Shown: positions 35,786 to 45,569, counted from the stretch's first letter. The stretch: DNA of 64,000 nucleotides from Rubidibacter lacunae KORDI 51-2 (GCF_000473895.1 NZ_ASSJ01000079.1:62001-126000); one strand, 5' to 3'. Program-made: numbers and translations. The notes: generated by a model from the sequence alone, not told the origin.

Positions 35786-36697
35786 CTAACGGCTTGCTAC
35801 CAGTAGCTGGGCGATCTGGTCGAGCTGCTGTGGATTGAACACCCGGCGCAAGATTTCGGTCGCGCCGTGGGGCTCGACCGGGAGCAATACTTGCTGGACA
35901 TCAGCAGCACCTAGGCGCTGCAGCGCTTCACTGGGAGCAATTTCGCCGGCCCGCTCGAGTTCCAGTAAGTCACTGCCCCCTTTTAGCTCCTTAATCGCAA
36001 CCGGAGCTAGGGTACTGTAGCTGTATTGGGGATTGGCCGCAGCGATCTTAATGGCTTGGACGAGGGTAACCCAGCCGCCTTCATTGGTGACAGCCTCGAG
36101 GCGATCGCACAAATCCTGCAGGATGCGGCGCCCTTCAGATGTGTCGGCTTGTTTAAATTCAGCCAGCATTTTTCTGAGGAGCGCGCGGATGCGGTTGGCG
36201 CGTTCGTCGTTGTTAAGGGGGGCGGTGTTAAGGGTTGCAGCAGCGGCGGGAGCAGGAGTAGCAGCGGGAGCAGGTGCGTCCATCGACCGTTCGAGATACT
36301 GCTGCAGCTCGTCGAACTTCGGCTCCGCGGCCTGTACGATGCGCGCGGCCTCCTCAGCTTGTAAGCCCGACGGTTCTTCAAGCTTATCGATGAGTTCCTG
36401 GAGGGCATCGAGACCACTGAGAAACAGCGACTCGAGTTGGGAGTCGATGGTGACGCGGTTTTCCTGGAGGAACTTAAACGCGTCTTCGAAACGGTGGGCA
36501 GTCTTCTGAATACTGGTATAACCGAGCATACCACCGCCGCCTTTGATTGAATGGGCGGCGCGGAAGAGCTCGTTGACTTCCTCTTGATCGCAAATAACCT
36601 CAGAGAGATTGAGCAACCCTTTCTCCAGAGTTGTCAAATGTTCTCGGGCTTCTTCAATGAAATAACCGAGGATTCGCTGTTGGTTTTCGGTACTCAC
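35786..36697 (-). CDS. Stand-alone Hpt-domain protein (CheA/PilL N-terminal type)
   Basis: 303 residues. The Hpt domain occupies the first ~105 residues, with the phosphorylatable histidine in LFRAAHSIKGGGGMLGYTSI. An alanine/proline-rich linker (about 140-160) leads to a second helical region (NRIRALLRKMLAEFKQADTS, VTLVQAIKIAAANPQYSY) and a C-terminal segment with PVEPHGATEILRRVFNPQQL. No kinase, CheW or receiver domain follows. Such proteins match the N-terminal part of split CheA/PilL-like kinases of cyanobacterial phototaxis and pilus control, and would act as phosphotransfer intermediates. No partner gene is next to it. Confidence 0.8.
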   Translation of the reverse strand: MSTENQQRILGYFIEEAREHLTTLEKGLLNLSEVICDQEEVNELFRAAHSIKGGGGMLGYTSIQKTAHRFEDAFKFLQENRVTIDSQLESLFLSGLDALQELIDKLEEPSGLQAEEAARIVQAAEPKFDELQQYLERSMDAPAPAATPAPAAAATLNTAPLNNDERANRIRALLRKMLAEFKQADTSEGRRILQDLCDRLEAVTNEGGWVTLVQAIKIAAANPQYSYSTLAPVAIKELKGGSDLLELERAGEIAPSEALQRLGAADVQQVLLPVEPHGATEILRRVFNPQQLDQIAQLLVASR

Positions 36698-37238
36698 GAT
36701 TCAATCCCCCGACCGTCATTAATCACTAGTTGGCGATCGCCCTAGGGCATATCTTTTAGTCCGAACTCTAAAACCGGACGATACACCGCTTTGCTGCACC
36801 GAGCTTGCTCCAAGGATAGCTGAAAAAGATAACTCGCGGTAGGACTGCAGGGCTACCCTGTCCCTAGTGAAACCAGGAGAAACGCAACCTGATTTCGACG
36901 TCACCAAAGTATAAAGATTTCAGAGATCTGGAGCGTTGAGACTCAGCTCTACGTTTTCAATAAACTTCGATTGAGCCGAGCATGTTGCGAAACTTGAGCC
37001 GAAGTTTCGAGTATTCATTTGCCCTGTCTGTAATGACCATAAATTCCAACAGTAGGGAAACTTGCGAGAACGTGAGGGCTTTAGCTGGATGTGACAATCC
37101 GCAACGGCGATGCCCGGTCTTACCTGCAGTCGAGCTTGGGGCTTGCCTTAAGAATGCCCGAGACCGTCCTGCTGGTCGGCTGATAATGTGCGGTGCTTAA
37201 GTTGGCAATAGGTTTGGGCGCGGCAAGCGTGTTTTGCG
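36698..37238. other. Spacer upstream of the Hpt gene
   Basis: No supported gene in about 540 bases. Short frames on both strands lack ribosome sites and family features. It probably holds the Hpt promoter on the minus strand. Confidence 0.5.
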
Positions 37239-37886
37239 CTATGACTCTCGCTGCAGCCAGTAGGCGCGGAGTCCTGCTGCCCTTGCACCGAGGTAGTCCT
37301 CGCGATAACTATCGCCGACGTGCCAGGCGCGATCGGGCGTTACTTGCTGCGACGCCAAGGCAGCGGCAAAGATACGCGGGTCCGGTTTCGCCGCACCGAC
37401 CTCCGAGGAACTGGTGATGCTGGAAAAGAGCGGCTTGAGCTCTAGCGCCTCTAGCACTGCATGCAAGCGCGCGTCAAAGTTGGAGACGATTCCAAGGGCA
37501 ACCCCGCGATCGCGCCAGCGCTCTAGAGCGGGCAACACGTCGGGGTAAAGGAACCAGGCAGCTGGCGTTGCAAAATAATCGAACAAAGATACGAATCTAG
37601 CGTCAAAGTCGTCGAACTGCGCGATGGTTCCGTTGGCTGTGAAGGTTGCACGGGCGACATCGCGCCACCATAGGTATTCGTGGCGGGGTAGGGCCTCCGG
37701 CAGCACGCCCGGGAAGGCGCAAGGCGGTGCGGCGCGGAAGGCTCGGACGAAATCGGCGTCGAGGGCATCGGGGTCGGCTTCGACGCCGAGTTTGCGAGCG
37801 AGGTCGCTGTAGATTTGCCCGACACTTCCGCGCACGCCAAACAGAGTTCCGACGGCATCGAAGAAAATCACATCCGGGTGCTGCAT
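37239..37886 (-). CDS. HAD superfamily hydrolase (subfamily IA)
   Basis: 215 residues from ATG 37886: nucleophile motif PDVIFFDAVGTLFGVRG (DXVGT variant of DXDGT), cap-domain helices, motif II VALGIVSNFDARL, motif III lysine in GAAKPDPRIFAAAL and motif IV HVGDSYREDYLGARAAG. The DAVGT form, with valine in place of the usual second aspartate, occurs in a minority of HAD-IA enzymes and may affect phosphatase activity. Its start lies two bases after the stop of the NADH dehydrogenase gene, so it is translated as the second gene of that operon. The open frame to 38135 merely overlaps that gene. Confidence 0.85.
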   Translation of the reverse strand: MQHPDVIFFDAVGTLFGVRGSVGQIYSDLARKLGVEADPDALDADFVRAFRAAPPCAFPGVLPEALPRHEYLWWRDVARATFTANGTIAQFDDFDARFVSLFDYFATPAAWFLYPDVLPALERWRDRGVALGIVSNFDARLHAVLEALELKPLFSSITSSSEVGAAKPDPRIFAAALASQQVTPDRAWHVGDSYREDYLGARAAGLRAYWLQRES

Positions 37887-37888
37887 CG

Positions 37889-39094
37889 CTAGCTTGCCAT
37901 CAAGTCGAGCATCGGTTGCGTCATCCAGTTCGCACCCACTGCAAATTGATGCTTGAGCGTGGGCATTCGCCCGAGATACACCAAGCGTCGTGAAAGGTAT
38001 GCTAGCGGACCGTCCAGCTGTACGCCCAGGCCGGAGAGCGCGGCATCGTTCACTCCAAGAACCATCATTTCGCCTAAATGTTGGTAGCGGAACGGAAGTA
38101 GCGGCCGGCCGGTTAATGTTGCCCAGAGATTCCACGCACAGTAGTCAGCTTGCTGGATTGCCGCTTGGGCGGTGTGGGGCACTTGCTGTCCGCTCGCGTC
38201 GCGACACGTTGCCAAGTCGCCCAAGGCAAAGAGATTTTGGCAAATGGTTTCGCGATCGCGCACTTGTAGGGTTGGCTCTACGAAGAGGCGGCCGAAATCG
38301 TCGCGCTCGAACGGCAGAGCAGCAATGAGTTCGGACGCTCTGGTGCCGGTGGTCCACAGGACCAGATCGACGGGAATTTCGTCGCGCTGGCCCTTATAGC
38401 TCATCGCGAGCCTATCGGCCGCGATTTCATCGACGCTGGTTTCGAGATCGACCCACACTTGACGCGTGTCGAGTGCTTTGCGTGCTGCCGTGCGATTGAA
38501 GTCCGCGGCCGACTGCAGAATTGTATCGCCGCGATCGATGATGCGAATTCGGCCGCGCTCGCGCAGGCGATCGGCAAGCTTGCATGCCACTTCAACCCCG
38601 CTGTACCCGCCGCCCACGATCGCAACGCGCACCACATCGCGGTCGGCTTCTTCAAGCTGACGTAGGCGTTCTTCCAAGCGATACGCATCGCCTAGATTCC
38701 GGAACGGAATAGCATGTTCCGCCGCACCCGGTACACGATCGAGGCGTGCGGTGCCGCCTAGTGCCAGAACCAACTCGTCCCAGGGCAGGTCCCCGCCATC
38801 GCTATGAACCGCGCACTCATTGAGGTCGATGCCAGTAACGGCAGCTTGCAGAAACCGCACGCCCGTATCTGCTAAAACTTCAGAAAACGTCGGCGCAATT
38901 TCCCAACTGCGCAGCTCTCCCGTCAGTAGTTCGTAGAGCAGTGGAGAGAACAAAAAGCGATCGCTGCGATCGACTAATACGATTTCGGGCGTGCCGGTGG
39001 GTTCCCACGGCAATTGGCTCAGACGGAGTGCGGTGTATAGTCCGCCGAAACCGCCGCCGATGATGCAGATGCGCTTTGTGGAGCTGTCGGTCAT
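37889..39094 (-). CDS. ndbB: Type 2 NAD(P)H dehydrogenase (NDH-2, Ndb family)
   Basis: 401 residues from ATG 39094. FAD site RICIIGGGFGGLYTALRL, quinone-side block RFLFSPLLYELLTGEL, NAD site VAIVGGGYSGVEVACKLADR, then VLWTTGTRAS, the FAD-contacting NLFALGDLATC and AAIQQADYCAWNLW. It oxidises NAD(P)H and reduces a quinone at the membrane without pumping protons. Of the cyanobacterial paralogues it looks most like the NdbB branch linked to phylloquinone metabolism, but that subtype is uncertain. Two bases separate it from the downstream HAD gene. Confidence 0.85.
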   Translation of the reverse strand: MTDSSTKRICIIGGGFGGLYTALRLSQLPWEPTGTPEIVLVDRSDRFLFSPLLYELLTGELRSWEIAPTFSEVLADTGVRFLQAAVTGIDLNECAVHSDGGDLPWDELVLALGGTARLDRVPGAAEHAIPFRNLGDAYRLEERLRQLEEADRDVVRVAIVGGGYSGVEVACKLADRLRERGRIRIIDRGDTILQSAADFNRTAARKALDTRQVWVDLETSVDEIAADRLAMSYKGQRDEIPVDLVLWTTGTRASELIAALPFERDDFGRLFVEPTLQVRDRETICQNLFALGDLATCRDASGQQVPHTAQAAIQQADYCAWNLWATLTGRPLLPFRYQHLGEMMVLGVNDAALSGLGVQLDGPLAYLSRRLVYLGRMPTLKHQFAVGANWMTQPMLDLMAS

Positions 39095-39354
39095 GGGAAC
39101 GAGCCGTACGTTCGGTGCGAGATGCCGGAAACGGTTGCCCGGGCTGTTCATAGGATAGCGTCCGCCGATCGCGGCAGCCTTGTTCCTGTGGCGGTAGAAA
39201 CCGTCTGGTGAGCGGGCTTGCATCCGGGCCGCTCGGTTGTGCGTGTTGGCTGTCGAGGCGGCCGGGAAATACAGTTAGACGGCAGGGGATTGTCATACTT
39301 GTTTGGCGCTCTTGTTTGGCAGTTGCCTCTAACAGTCACCAGGTGGTCTGGCAG

Positions 39355-39474
39355 TCACGGCAAACCCGCTGTCAAGGGCCCTCGTTTGCATTGCCAGAAC
39401 GCCCACGCCAGTCCGAAATCGATAATGAGGCAGGCAACGAGCAAAAGGAGAAGGGGTAAGGCAAGATTTGTCAT
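39355..39474 (-). CDS. Possible 39-aa single-span membrane peptide
   Basis: ATG 39474 opens a 39-codon frame ending TGA (39355-39357). The peptide is one hydrophobic span, LALPLLLLLVACLIIDFGL, then AWAFWQCKRGPL with a basic end, the general shape of small photosystem or complex-associated subunits. It matches none of the PSI, PSII, b6f or NDH-1 small subunits that I can recall. No strong ribosome site is visible. It is upstream of and parallel to the ndb gene. Low confidence. Confidence 0.3.
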   Translation of the reverse strand: MTNLALPLLLLLVACLIIDFGLAWAFWQCKRGPLTAGLP

Positions 39475-39762
39475 CAGAAACTGAGATAGGGGTGCTACAT
39501 CTACTAGTCAACCATGTTGTCCAAAATCGTCTGTAAGCTATGCCCTGACTTGGTTGTAACCCACTACTATTTGTAGATCGTTAGGGCGCGAGGACGTCGC
39601 GGCTTCAACCGAGCGGCAAGTTCGGCACCCCAACCGTACCTGGAGAGGGGATCGTGCTGCGTGCTGACCGCTATCCTGGCTAGTAGTATCTTGCGCCACC
39701 GGTACGGGCAGCCGAACGACAGTTCGCAATCAACTCCTTCAGATGACATTCGAGTCAAGGTC
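39475..39762. promoter_or_regulatory. Intergenic region before psbQ
   Basis: Divergent spacer between the small membrane ORF/ndb unit and psbQ-thiO. No gene is supported. It must contain the psbQ promoter; no consensus pair is obvious. Confidence 0.35.
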
Positions 39763-40224
39763 ATGCGAAGCCTGCAATCTCTCTTCTCCCTCACCCTAAT
39801 ACTGGTCTCCGTATTTGCAGTCAGCTGCAGCGGCCCGAGCCCTTTGGAACCGCCCACCTACACGTCCGATCAATTACAGTCGATCGCGCTCTATCGCGTG
39901 CCGGTTGACACTGCCCGCGATCGCTTCAACGAGCTCAACAAGCTGATTGGTAACCGTAGCTGGGTCGATGTGGACACCTTCATCCACGGACCGCTAGGAC
40001 TGTTGCGCCGCGATATGAGCGTGCTGACGCGCACCTTGCTACCGGACGATCTAGATGCGGCCAGCGACCTCACCCGCAAGCTGTTCCTTGATTTGGAGCG
40101 CTTGGACTTAGCAGTTGACTCGCGGGATTATGCTGCCGCGCGGGGCAACTTCGGTGCAGCAATAGACGACTTAGATGCTTATCTAGACGTGCTGCCTTCG
40201 GCACCTACCAAACCGGCGACATGA
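39763..40224 (+). CDS. psbQ: Photosystem II extrinsic lipoprotein PsbQ (CyanoQ)
   Basis: 153 residues from ATG 39763: a lipoprotein signal ending SVFAVSC (Cys about 22), then the four-helix PsbQ domain with YTSDQLQSIALYRVPVDTAR, NRSWVDVDTFIHGPLG, RRDMSVLTRTLLP and the C-terminal DDLDAYLDVLPS. It binds the lumenal face of photosystem II near CP47 and stabilises the oxygen-evolving complex. Its TGA is shared with the next gene's ATGA start, an unusual partner for psbQ. Confidence 0.9.
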   Translation: MRSLQSLFSLTLILVSVFAVSCSGPSPLEPPTYTSDQLQSIALYRVPVDTARDRFNELNKLIGNRSWVDVDTFIHGPLGLLRRDMSVLTRTLLPDDLDAASDLTRKLFLDLERLDLAVDSRDYAAARGNFGAAIDDLDAYLDVLPSAPTKPAT

Positions 40225-41306
40225 GCCGCATCGCGATCGTTGGCGGAGGTGTTGTCGGCGCGACGATCGCCTACGAACTGAGCGGCGTTTCGGGATTAGA
40301 CGTGCAGCTGTTCGAACGCGGGCAGCCGGCTTCTGCTTCAACGTGGGCGGCTCTGGGTTTACTCGTTGCGGTCAGCAGCCGTAAAACGAAGGGGCGCGCC
40401 TGGGAATTAAGGGCGGCAAGCCTGCGCCAGTACCCCACGCTGATTGACGAGCTTGAAGCGCTCTCCGGGATGGCGATTCCGGTTAACCGACAGGGATTGA
40501 TTTCGCTGTGCTATGACGCAGCACGGCTATCCGACTGGGAGCAGCTAGTCGCGTGGCGGCGCGATCGCGGCTGGACGCTGGAGCTGTGGGAACCGCAGGT
40601 CGTCCGCTCGCGCTGCCCGCATTTGGATCTAACGGGCGCGATCGCCGGGATTTACTCCCCACAAGACTGGCAGATCGATCCTCAAGCCCTGACGCAGGCT
40701 GCGATTGCAGCTGCCGAGCGGCGCGGTGCGACGTGCTACCGAGAAACAACGGTGGAAGCGATCGCCGCTGCCGACGGCACGTGTTCGGCAGTGCACACGA
40801 CGGCCGGCACCTTCGAGTGCGACTGGTTGGTTATCGCAGCCGGGTTAGGTTCGCTGCCGTTGACGGCCATGCTGGACCAACCGCTAGCGTTGCGACCGGT
40901 GCTCGGTCAGGCGATTGAGGTCGTTGCGCCGCACGAGTTAGGCGATCCGGCATTTCAGCCCGTCGTGACGGCCGACGATGTCCATGCCGTGCCGCTGGGC
41001 GATCGCCGTTACTGGATTGGGGCGACAGTGGAGTTTCCCGACGCAGCGGGGGCGATCGCGGCGGCACCCGAGCTGTTGGCGCAGATGCAAGCGCGGGCGG
41101 TTGCGTTCTGTCCGGAATTGGCAGCGGCGGACATCGTGCGAACCTGGTCTGGATTGCGACCGCGGCCGGAGGGTCGCGCTGCACCCGTCATAGGTCCGCT
41201 GGCCGGTTATCGCAACGTGTTGCTAGCAACCGGGCACTATCGCAACGGCATACTGCTCGCTCCAGCCACGGCGCTGGCCGTACGCGCGGCGATCGCTTGC
41301 GGTTGA
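40221..41306 (+). CDS. FAD-dependent glycine/D-amino acid oxidase (ThiO-like)
   Basis: 361 residues. N-terminal dinucleotide motif IAIVGGGVVGATIAYELS, FERGQPASASTWAALGLLVA, substrate-side GLISLCYDAARL, IAGIYSPQDWQIDPQALTQA, and C-terminal WSGLRPRPEGRAAPVIGPL and LATGHYRNGILLAPATA. This is the DAO/ThiO family, which oxidises glycine or other amino acids; in thiamine synthesis ThiO supplies iminoglycine. The ATGA overlap with psbQ couples translation. No thiG or thiE is adjacent, so pathway membership is unproven. Confidence 0.82.
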   Translation: MSRIAIVGGGVVGATIAYELSGVSGLDVQLFERGQPASASTWAALGLLVAVSSRKTKGRAWELRAASLRQYPTLIDELEALSGMAIPVNRQGLISLCYDAARLSDWEQLVAWRRDRGWTLELWEPQVVRSRCPHLDLTGAIAGIYSPQDWQIDPQALTQAAIAAAERRGATCYRETTVEAIAAADGTCSAVHTTAGTFECDWLVIAAGLGSLPLTAMLDQPLALRPVLGQAIEVVAPHELGDPAFQPVVTADDVHAVPLGDRRYWIGATVEFPDAAGAIAAAPELLAQMQARAVAFCPELAAADIVRTWSGLRPRPEGRAAPVIGPLAGYRNVLLATGHYRNGILLAPATALAVRAAIACG

Positions 41307-41359
41307 GCTAAGGGGTTTGCCCAATTGGCAATTAATCCAGATCGGGCATCACGCGATAC

Positions 41360-43372
41360 TTACTCGGTGGGTGACGACCGACCGATGAGCTTTCCGCGCA
41401 GGTACTTGATGCGATCGCGCAGTTGAGCTGCAGTTTCAAACTCTAGATTCTGCGCAGCTTCTTTCATTTGCCCTTCAAGTACCTCAATCAGCTCGGGGAT
41501 CTTTTCGAGGGGCAAGTCTTCCGATTCTTCGTAGATTTGTTCGAGCTGTTGTTTATTCAGGCGACGCGAGATATCCAGAAACGCCAAGATCGAATTCGCA
41601 GACTTTTTGATAATGGGCTGCGGCGTGATGCCATGTTTCTCGTTGTATGCCATTTGAATCTGACGACGACGCTCGGTTTCCCGAATCGCCTTGTCCATGC
41701 TGTCGGTGAGATTGTCGGCATATAAAATTGCCTGCCCGCGCACGTGCCGCGCTGCACGCCCAATGGTTTGGATCAGCGATCGCTCGGCACGCAAAAAACC
41801 CTCTTTGTCGGCGTCGAGAATCACGACAAGCGACACTTCCGGCAGATCCAAACCTTCCCGCAACAAGTTGACGCCTACGAGGACGTCGAACTCGCCCTCA
41901 CGCAAAGCTTGCAAAATTTCAATGCGCTCAATGGAGTGAATCTCCGAGTGCAAATAGCGCACGCGGACTCCGCGCTCGCCGCAGTATTCGGTTAGATCTT
42001 CGGCCATGCGCTTGGTGAGCGTCGTAACCAGCGTGCGCTCGCCGCGATCGGCGCGCAGCATAATTTCGCTTAGCAGGTCGTCGATTTGTCCCGTCGTCGG
42101 ACGCACGGAAATCTCCGGATCGATCACGCCCGTCGGACGAATGATTTGCTCCACGATGCGCTGTTCGGAAACTTCCAGTTCCCAGTTCCCCGGCGTTGCC
42201 GAAACGAAGATGCATTGCCTGACTTTATCCCAGAACTCTTCTGACTTGAGCGGCCGGTTGTCAGCAGCACTTGGCAAACGAAACCCGTGCTCGATCAGGA
42301 TCCGCTTGCGGGCTTGGTCGCCGTTATACATCCCGCGCAATTGCGGCACGGTCACGTGGGATTCATCGACGACCAGCAACCAATCGTCTGGGAAATAGTC
42401 GATCAGGCACTCCGGGGGCTCCCCTGCCTCGCGCCCGCTCAGATGCCGGGAGTAGTTTTCAACGCCCTGGCAATATCCAACTTCCTGCAACATTTCTAAG
42501 TCGTAACGCGTGCGCTGGCTGATGCGTTGGGCTTCCAAGAGTTTGCCATTGCTCTCGAGTTCGGTGACGCGCTCGTTCAGTTCGTCTGCGATCGCCTGAC
42601 AGGCTGCTTCGAGTTTTTCCTCGGGCGTGACGAAGTGGCGGGCGGGATAGATGTTCAGTGCATCGAGACTTTGGAGGATTTCACCCGTGACCGGATCGAC
42701 AAAGCGAATCGCCTCGACTTCGTCCCCAAAGAACTCCACGCGAACAATGCGGTCTTCGTAAGCCGGACCGATTTCGAGCACGTCGCCGCGCACGCGAAAG
42801 CGCCCGCGCCCGATTTCCACGTCATTGCGCGCGTACTGAACGTTAGCCAAGTCCCGGAGGATTTGCCGCGGGTCCATTTCCTTACCGACGGCAAACGGAA
42901 TCGCGGCCTTGAGGTACTCAGACGGAATGCCCAAGCCGTAAATGCAGCTAATCGACGCGACTACGATCGTGTCGCGCCGCTCGAAAAGCGATCGCGTTGC
43001 CGAGTGGCGCAGCATATCGATTTCTTCGTTAATCGAAGCGGTTTTTTCGATATAGGTATCGGTAACGGGAATGTAAGCTTCGGGCTGATAATAGTCGTAA
43101 TAACTGATGAAATATTCGACGGCGTTTGCCGGAAAAAACTCGCGCAGCTCATTGCACAATTGGGCAGCGAGAGTTTTATTGTGAGCGAGCACAAGCGCCG
43201 GTCGCCCGAGCTGCGCGATCGTGTTGGCGATCGTGAAGGTTTTACCCGTACCCGTTGCTCCGAGCAGCGTCTGGTAGCGCTCTCCGCCGCCGACAGATTC
43301 GACAAGCTGCGCGATCGCTTTCGGCTGGTCGCCTGTCGGCGAGTAAGTGGATTTGAGCAAAAATCCCGACAT
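41360..43372 (-). CDS. uvrB: Excinuclease ABC subunit B
   Basis: 670 residues from ATG 43372. Walker [16 protein letters not shown], beta-hairpin region [20 protein letters not shown], helicase motifs [55 protein letters not shown] and [13 protein letters not shown], then the UvrC-binding UVR motif [18 protein letters not shown] near the C-terminus. It is the damage-verifying helicase of nucleotide excision repair. A long open frame on the opposite strand (42527-43729) is its shadow. Confidence 0.97.
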   Translation of the reverse strand: MSGFLLKSTYSPTGDQPKAIAQLVESVGGGERYQTLLGATGTGKTFTIANTIAQLGRPALVLAHNKTLAAQLCNELREFFPANAVEYFISYYDYYQPEAYIPVTDTYIEKTASINEEIDMLRHSATRSLFERRDTIVVASISCIYGLGIPSEYLKAAIPFAVGKEMDPRQILRDLANVQYARNDVEIGRGRFRVRGDVLEIGPAYEDRIVRVEFFGDEVEAIRFVDPVTGEILQSLDALNIYPARHFVTPEEKLEAACQAIADELNERVTELESNGKLLEAQRISQRTRYDLEMLQEVGYCQGVENYSRHLSGREAGEPPECLIDYFPDDWLLVVDESHVTVPQLRGMYNGDQARKRILIEHGFRLPSAADNRPLKSEEFWDKVRQCIFVSATPGNWELEVSEQRIVEQIIRPTGVIDPEISVRPTTGQIDDLLSEIMLRADRGERTLVTTLTKRMAEDLTEYCGERGVRVRYLHSEIHSIERIEILQALREGEFDVLVGVNLLREGLDLPEVSLVVILDADKEGFLRAERSLIQTIGRAARHVRGQAILYADNLTDSMDKAIRETERRRQIQMAYNEKHGITPQPIIKKSANSILAFLDISRRLNKQQLEQIYEESEDLPLEKIPELIEVLEGQMKEAAQNLEFETAAQLRDRIKYLRGKLIGRSSPTE

Positions 43373-43528
43373 CGTGGCGCCCAACAAATGTACTATCCAC
43401 AATTATGCTTATTTTGCCGGGAGACGATCCCGATAAAACCAGACGCGATTGGGACGGCTGGTTCGCGATCGCGTCTGGAGAGCGCGCGCTGCCGGGAGTT
43501 CCAAGCGACTGACCGATCGCAGGGAGAG

Positions 43529-44410
43529 CTACCGTTTGCCTTCCTCGAAGAGGAGGACCGGGAACCAGCTCGATCGCATTACGTCCTGGGCGACACTCGG
43601 TACCGTCCAATTGAGGAAAACGCCGCGGTCTTCATCGCCAATGGCGATCGCGCTGATGTCGTGAACGAGTGCGGCATCGAGAATGGCCGTGAGGGGATTG
43701 CCCGTTCGCACCTCCACATGAACTTCTAACCCGAGGGCTTCAAGCTCGGCTTTTACCGGTTGAAGCTTCTCAACCGCTTCCTGCAGGCGCGGCTCGAGCG
43801 GAATCGCGGGGTGGCTGCTGTCATCGACCACCCAACATAACATGCAGCTTTGGGTCGCGCAGGTCGGTTGGTCGCTGACGTAGCGCTTGAGCTGCTCGAT
43901 GGTGTAGCGCGCAGTCGGGCTGTCGTTATACGGCACCAGCAAGCAACGCAGCAAGTGGTTGCAGCGCAGGGCCAGTTCTTCTTCGGTGTAGGTTGTAATC
44001 AGCTGCGGGCGGTAGATCAACAGGGGCGTCGAGATCGCGCGCGCCAGTCCCTTACTCGTGCTTCCGAACACCTTTTCGTCCAGCAAGCTCCGGCTCGGCG
44101 TACCGATGATGACAACTTCGATGCCGCGCTCGGTGGCGATGCGCGGAATCGTATCGAGGGGCCGGCCCGAGACCACTTCGACAGCGATTTCGACACCATC
44201 GGGGATGTTGTTTAAAGCTGGGGCAAGGCGCGATCGCGCCTCCTCAAGTTTCTTCGTATCTTCGCGGGGGCGGTTGCCCTCCTCGCTGTAAGGCACGCTA
44301 TGGAAGAAGGTGATGTGCGTGAACCCGCCTGCTAATAAATTGGGGATAAAGTCGACAAGGCGGTGCAGACCGTCGGTGAAGTCGGTACAAATCAAACAAC
44401 GCTCGAACAT
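43529..44410 (-). CDS. Tandem universal stress protein (two UspA domains)
   Basis: 293 residues in two UspA-like halves. The first (1-140) begins RCLICTDFTDGLHRLVDFIP and ends IEVVIIGTPSRSLLDEKVFG..STPLLIYRPQ, the ATP-loop type. The second (about 158-290) has LRCLLVPYNDSPTARYTIEQ and ISAIAIGDEDRGVFLNWTVP. The second half lacks the full G-X2-G-X9-G-S/T loop, so ATP binding there is doubtful. Such proteins act in stress adaptation. About 155 bases separate it from uvrB on the same strand. Confidence 0.85.
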   Translation of the reverse strand: MFERCLICTDFTDGLHRLVDFIPNLLAGGFTHITFFHSVPYSEEGNRPREDTKKLEEARSRLAPALNNIPDGVEIAVEVVSGRPLDTIPRIATERGIEVVIIGTPSRSLLDEKVFGSTSKGLARAISTPLLIYRPQLITTYTEEELALRCNHLLRCLLVPYNDSPTARYTIEQLKRYVSDQPTCATQSCMLCWVVDDSSHPAIPLEPRLQEAVEKLQPVKAELEALGLEVHVEVRTGNPLTAILDAALVHDISAIAIGDEDRGVFLNWTVPSVAQDVMRSSWFPVLLFEEGKR

Positions 44411-44588
44411 AGATGCTGGCGCTCGATCTCGCGATTGCTACCCGCCATAATAAGCCCTGCCGCCCGTCCTGAGACGCTCGGCAGAGCGGGAAAGATTTCG
44501 CGCTCGCATAGTTGGCGCTACTGTTGGTGGAAAATTCTGGTCTAGCGAGTATCTATGTCTAGCTAGTCACTCTATTGACATTCTCCAT

Positions 44589-45569
44589 ATGGACATTTGC
44601 CGGGTGCGTGCCGTGTCTTATCCCAAGCCCGACCAACGCATGAGCAGCGATCGCGAGCGGCGACAGTGGTTCCGGACACTCGTGCGCCTTCGCTTCTCGG
44701 TGCTCCCGGCGATTTTGCCACGGATTATCGTGTGCGGCGCGTTCGGCGAGTTCGTTTGGACGCTCGACCGTCTTGGGCTGCCTGTGGCGTTGCCGATCCT
44801 GAGTTCGATCGTACCGAGTGTCGTGTTGGGTTTGCTGTTGGTTTTTCGGACGAATACGGCCTATGAGCGCTTTTGGGAAGGGCGTAAGCTCTGGGGACAG
44901 CTGATTAACACCGTCCGGAATTTGGCACGACAAATTTGGGTGGCGGTGGAGGAACGCGAGGAAGGCGATCGCGAGCTGAAGGTGGCAACGCTGCGGCTGC
45001 TGGTGGCCTTTGCGGTGGCGACAAAGTTGCATTTGCGCGGCGATCCCCCCGAAGATCCCGACTTAGCAGCCCTCTTACCAGAGCCGTGGTTCGATAAGCT
45101 CCAGAGCATGAACAACCCGCCGCTGGAGGTGGCTTTCTGGATCGGCGATTACATTCAAGGGCAATTCGAACGCGATCGCGTCAACCCATACCAGTTGGCA
45201 GCGATGTTCGAACTTTTAGACAGGATGGTGGACGTGCTCGGCGGCTGCGAGCGCATCCTCAAGACACCGATTCCGTTAGCTTATTCAATTCACCTCAAGC
45301 AGCTGGTGTCTATCTATTGCTTGGCATTGCCGTTTCAGCTGGTAGCTGAGTTGGGGTGGGTCACCGGACCAGCCGTGACTTTGGTGAGCTTTATGGTTTT
45401 TGGCATCGAGGAAATCGGCATCGAGATCGAGAACCCTTTCGGTAAGGACCCTAACGACCTACCCCTCGACACCATTTGCCGGACGATGGAGCGTAACATT
45501 GAAGACTTGATCGTTCTCGCTCCTTGCCTAAGGCACTGGCGCGAGACAACGTTTGCTCGACCTGAATAG
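44589..45569 (+). CDS. Bestrophin-like anion channel (UPF0187)
   Basis: 326 residues (ATG 44589; ATG 44640 is a shorter start). Several membrane helices and the bestrophin pattern: VPSVVLGLLLVFRTNTAYER, FWEGRKLWGQLINTVRNLAR, LKTPIPLAYSIHLKQLVSIY, and EIGIEIENPFGKDPNDLPLD near the end. Bacterial and plastid bestrophins conduct chloride or bicarbonate; in phototrophs some serve thylakoid ion balance or carbon concentration. No neighbour points to one role here. Confidence 0.88.
   Translation: MDICRVRAVSYPKPDQRMSSDRERRQWFRTLVRLRFSVLPAILPRIIVCGAFGEFVWTLDRLGLPVALPILSSIVPSVVLGLLLVFRTNTAYERFWEGRKLWGQLINTVRNLARQIWVAVEEREEGDRELKVATLRLLVAFAVATKLHLRGDPPEDPDLAALLPEPWFDKLQSMNNPPLEVAFWIGDYIQGQFERDRVNPYQLAAMFELLDRMVDVLGGCERILKTPIPLAYSIHLKQLVSIYCLALPFQLVAELGWVTGPAVTLVSFMVFGIEEIGIEIENPFGKDPNDLPLDTICRTMERNIEDLIVLAPCLRHWRETTFARPE

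Noticed and set aside
37886-38135. N-terminal extension of the HAD gene into the ndb gene
   Set aside because: The extension has no similarity to HAD proteins and lies antiphase within the NADH dehydrogenase coding sequence; ATG 37886 gives the standard start.
42527-43729. 400-codon open frame on the plus strand
   Set aside because: It lies opposite uvrB, whose motifs are complete, and has no family features; it is a GC-driven shadow frame.
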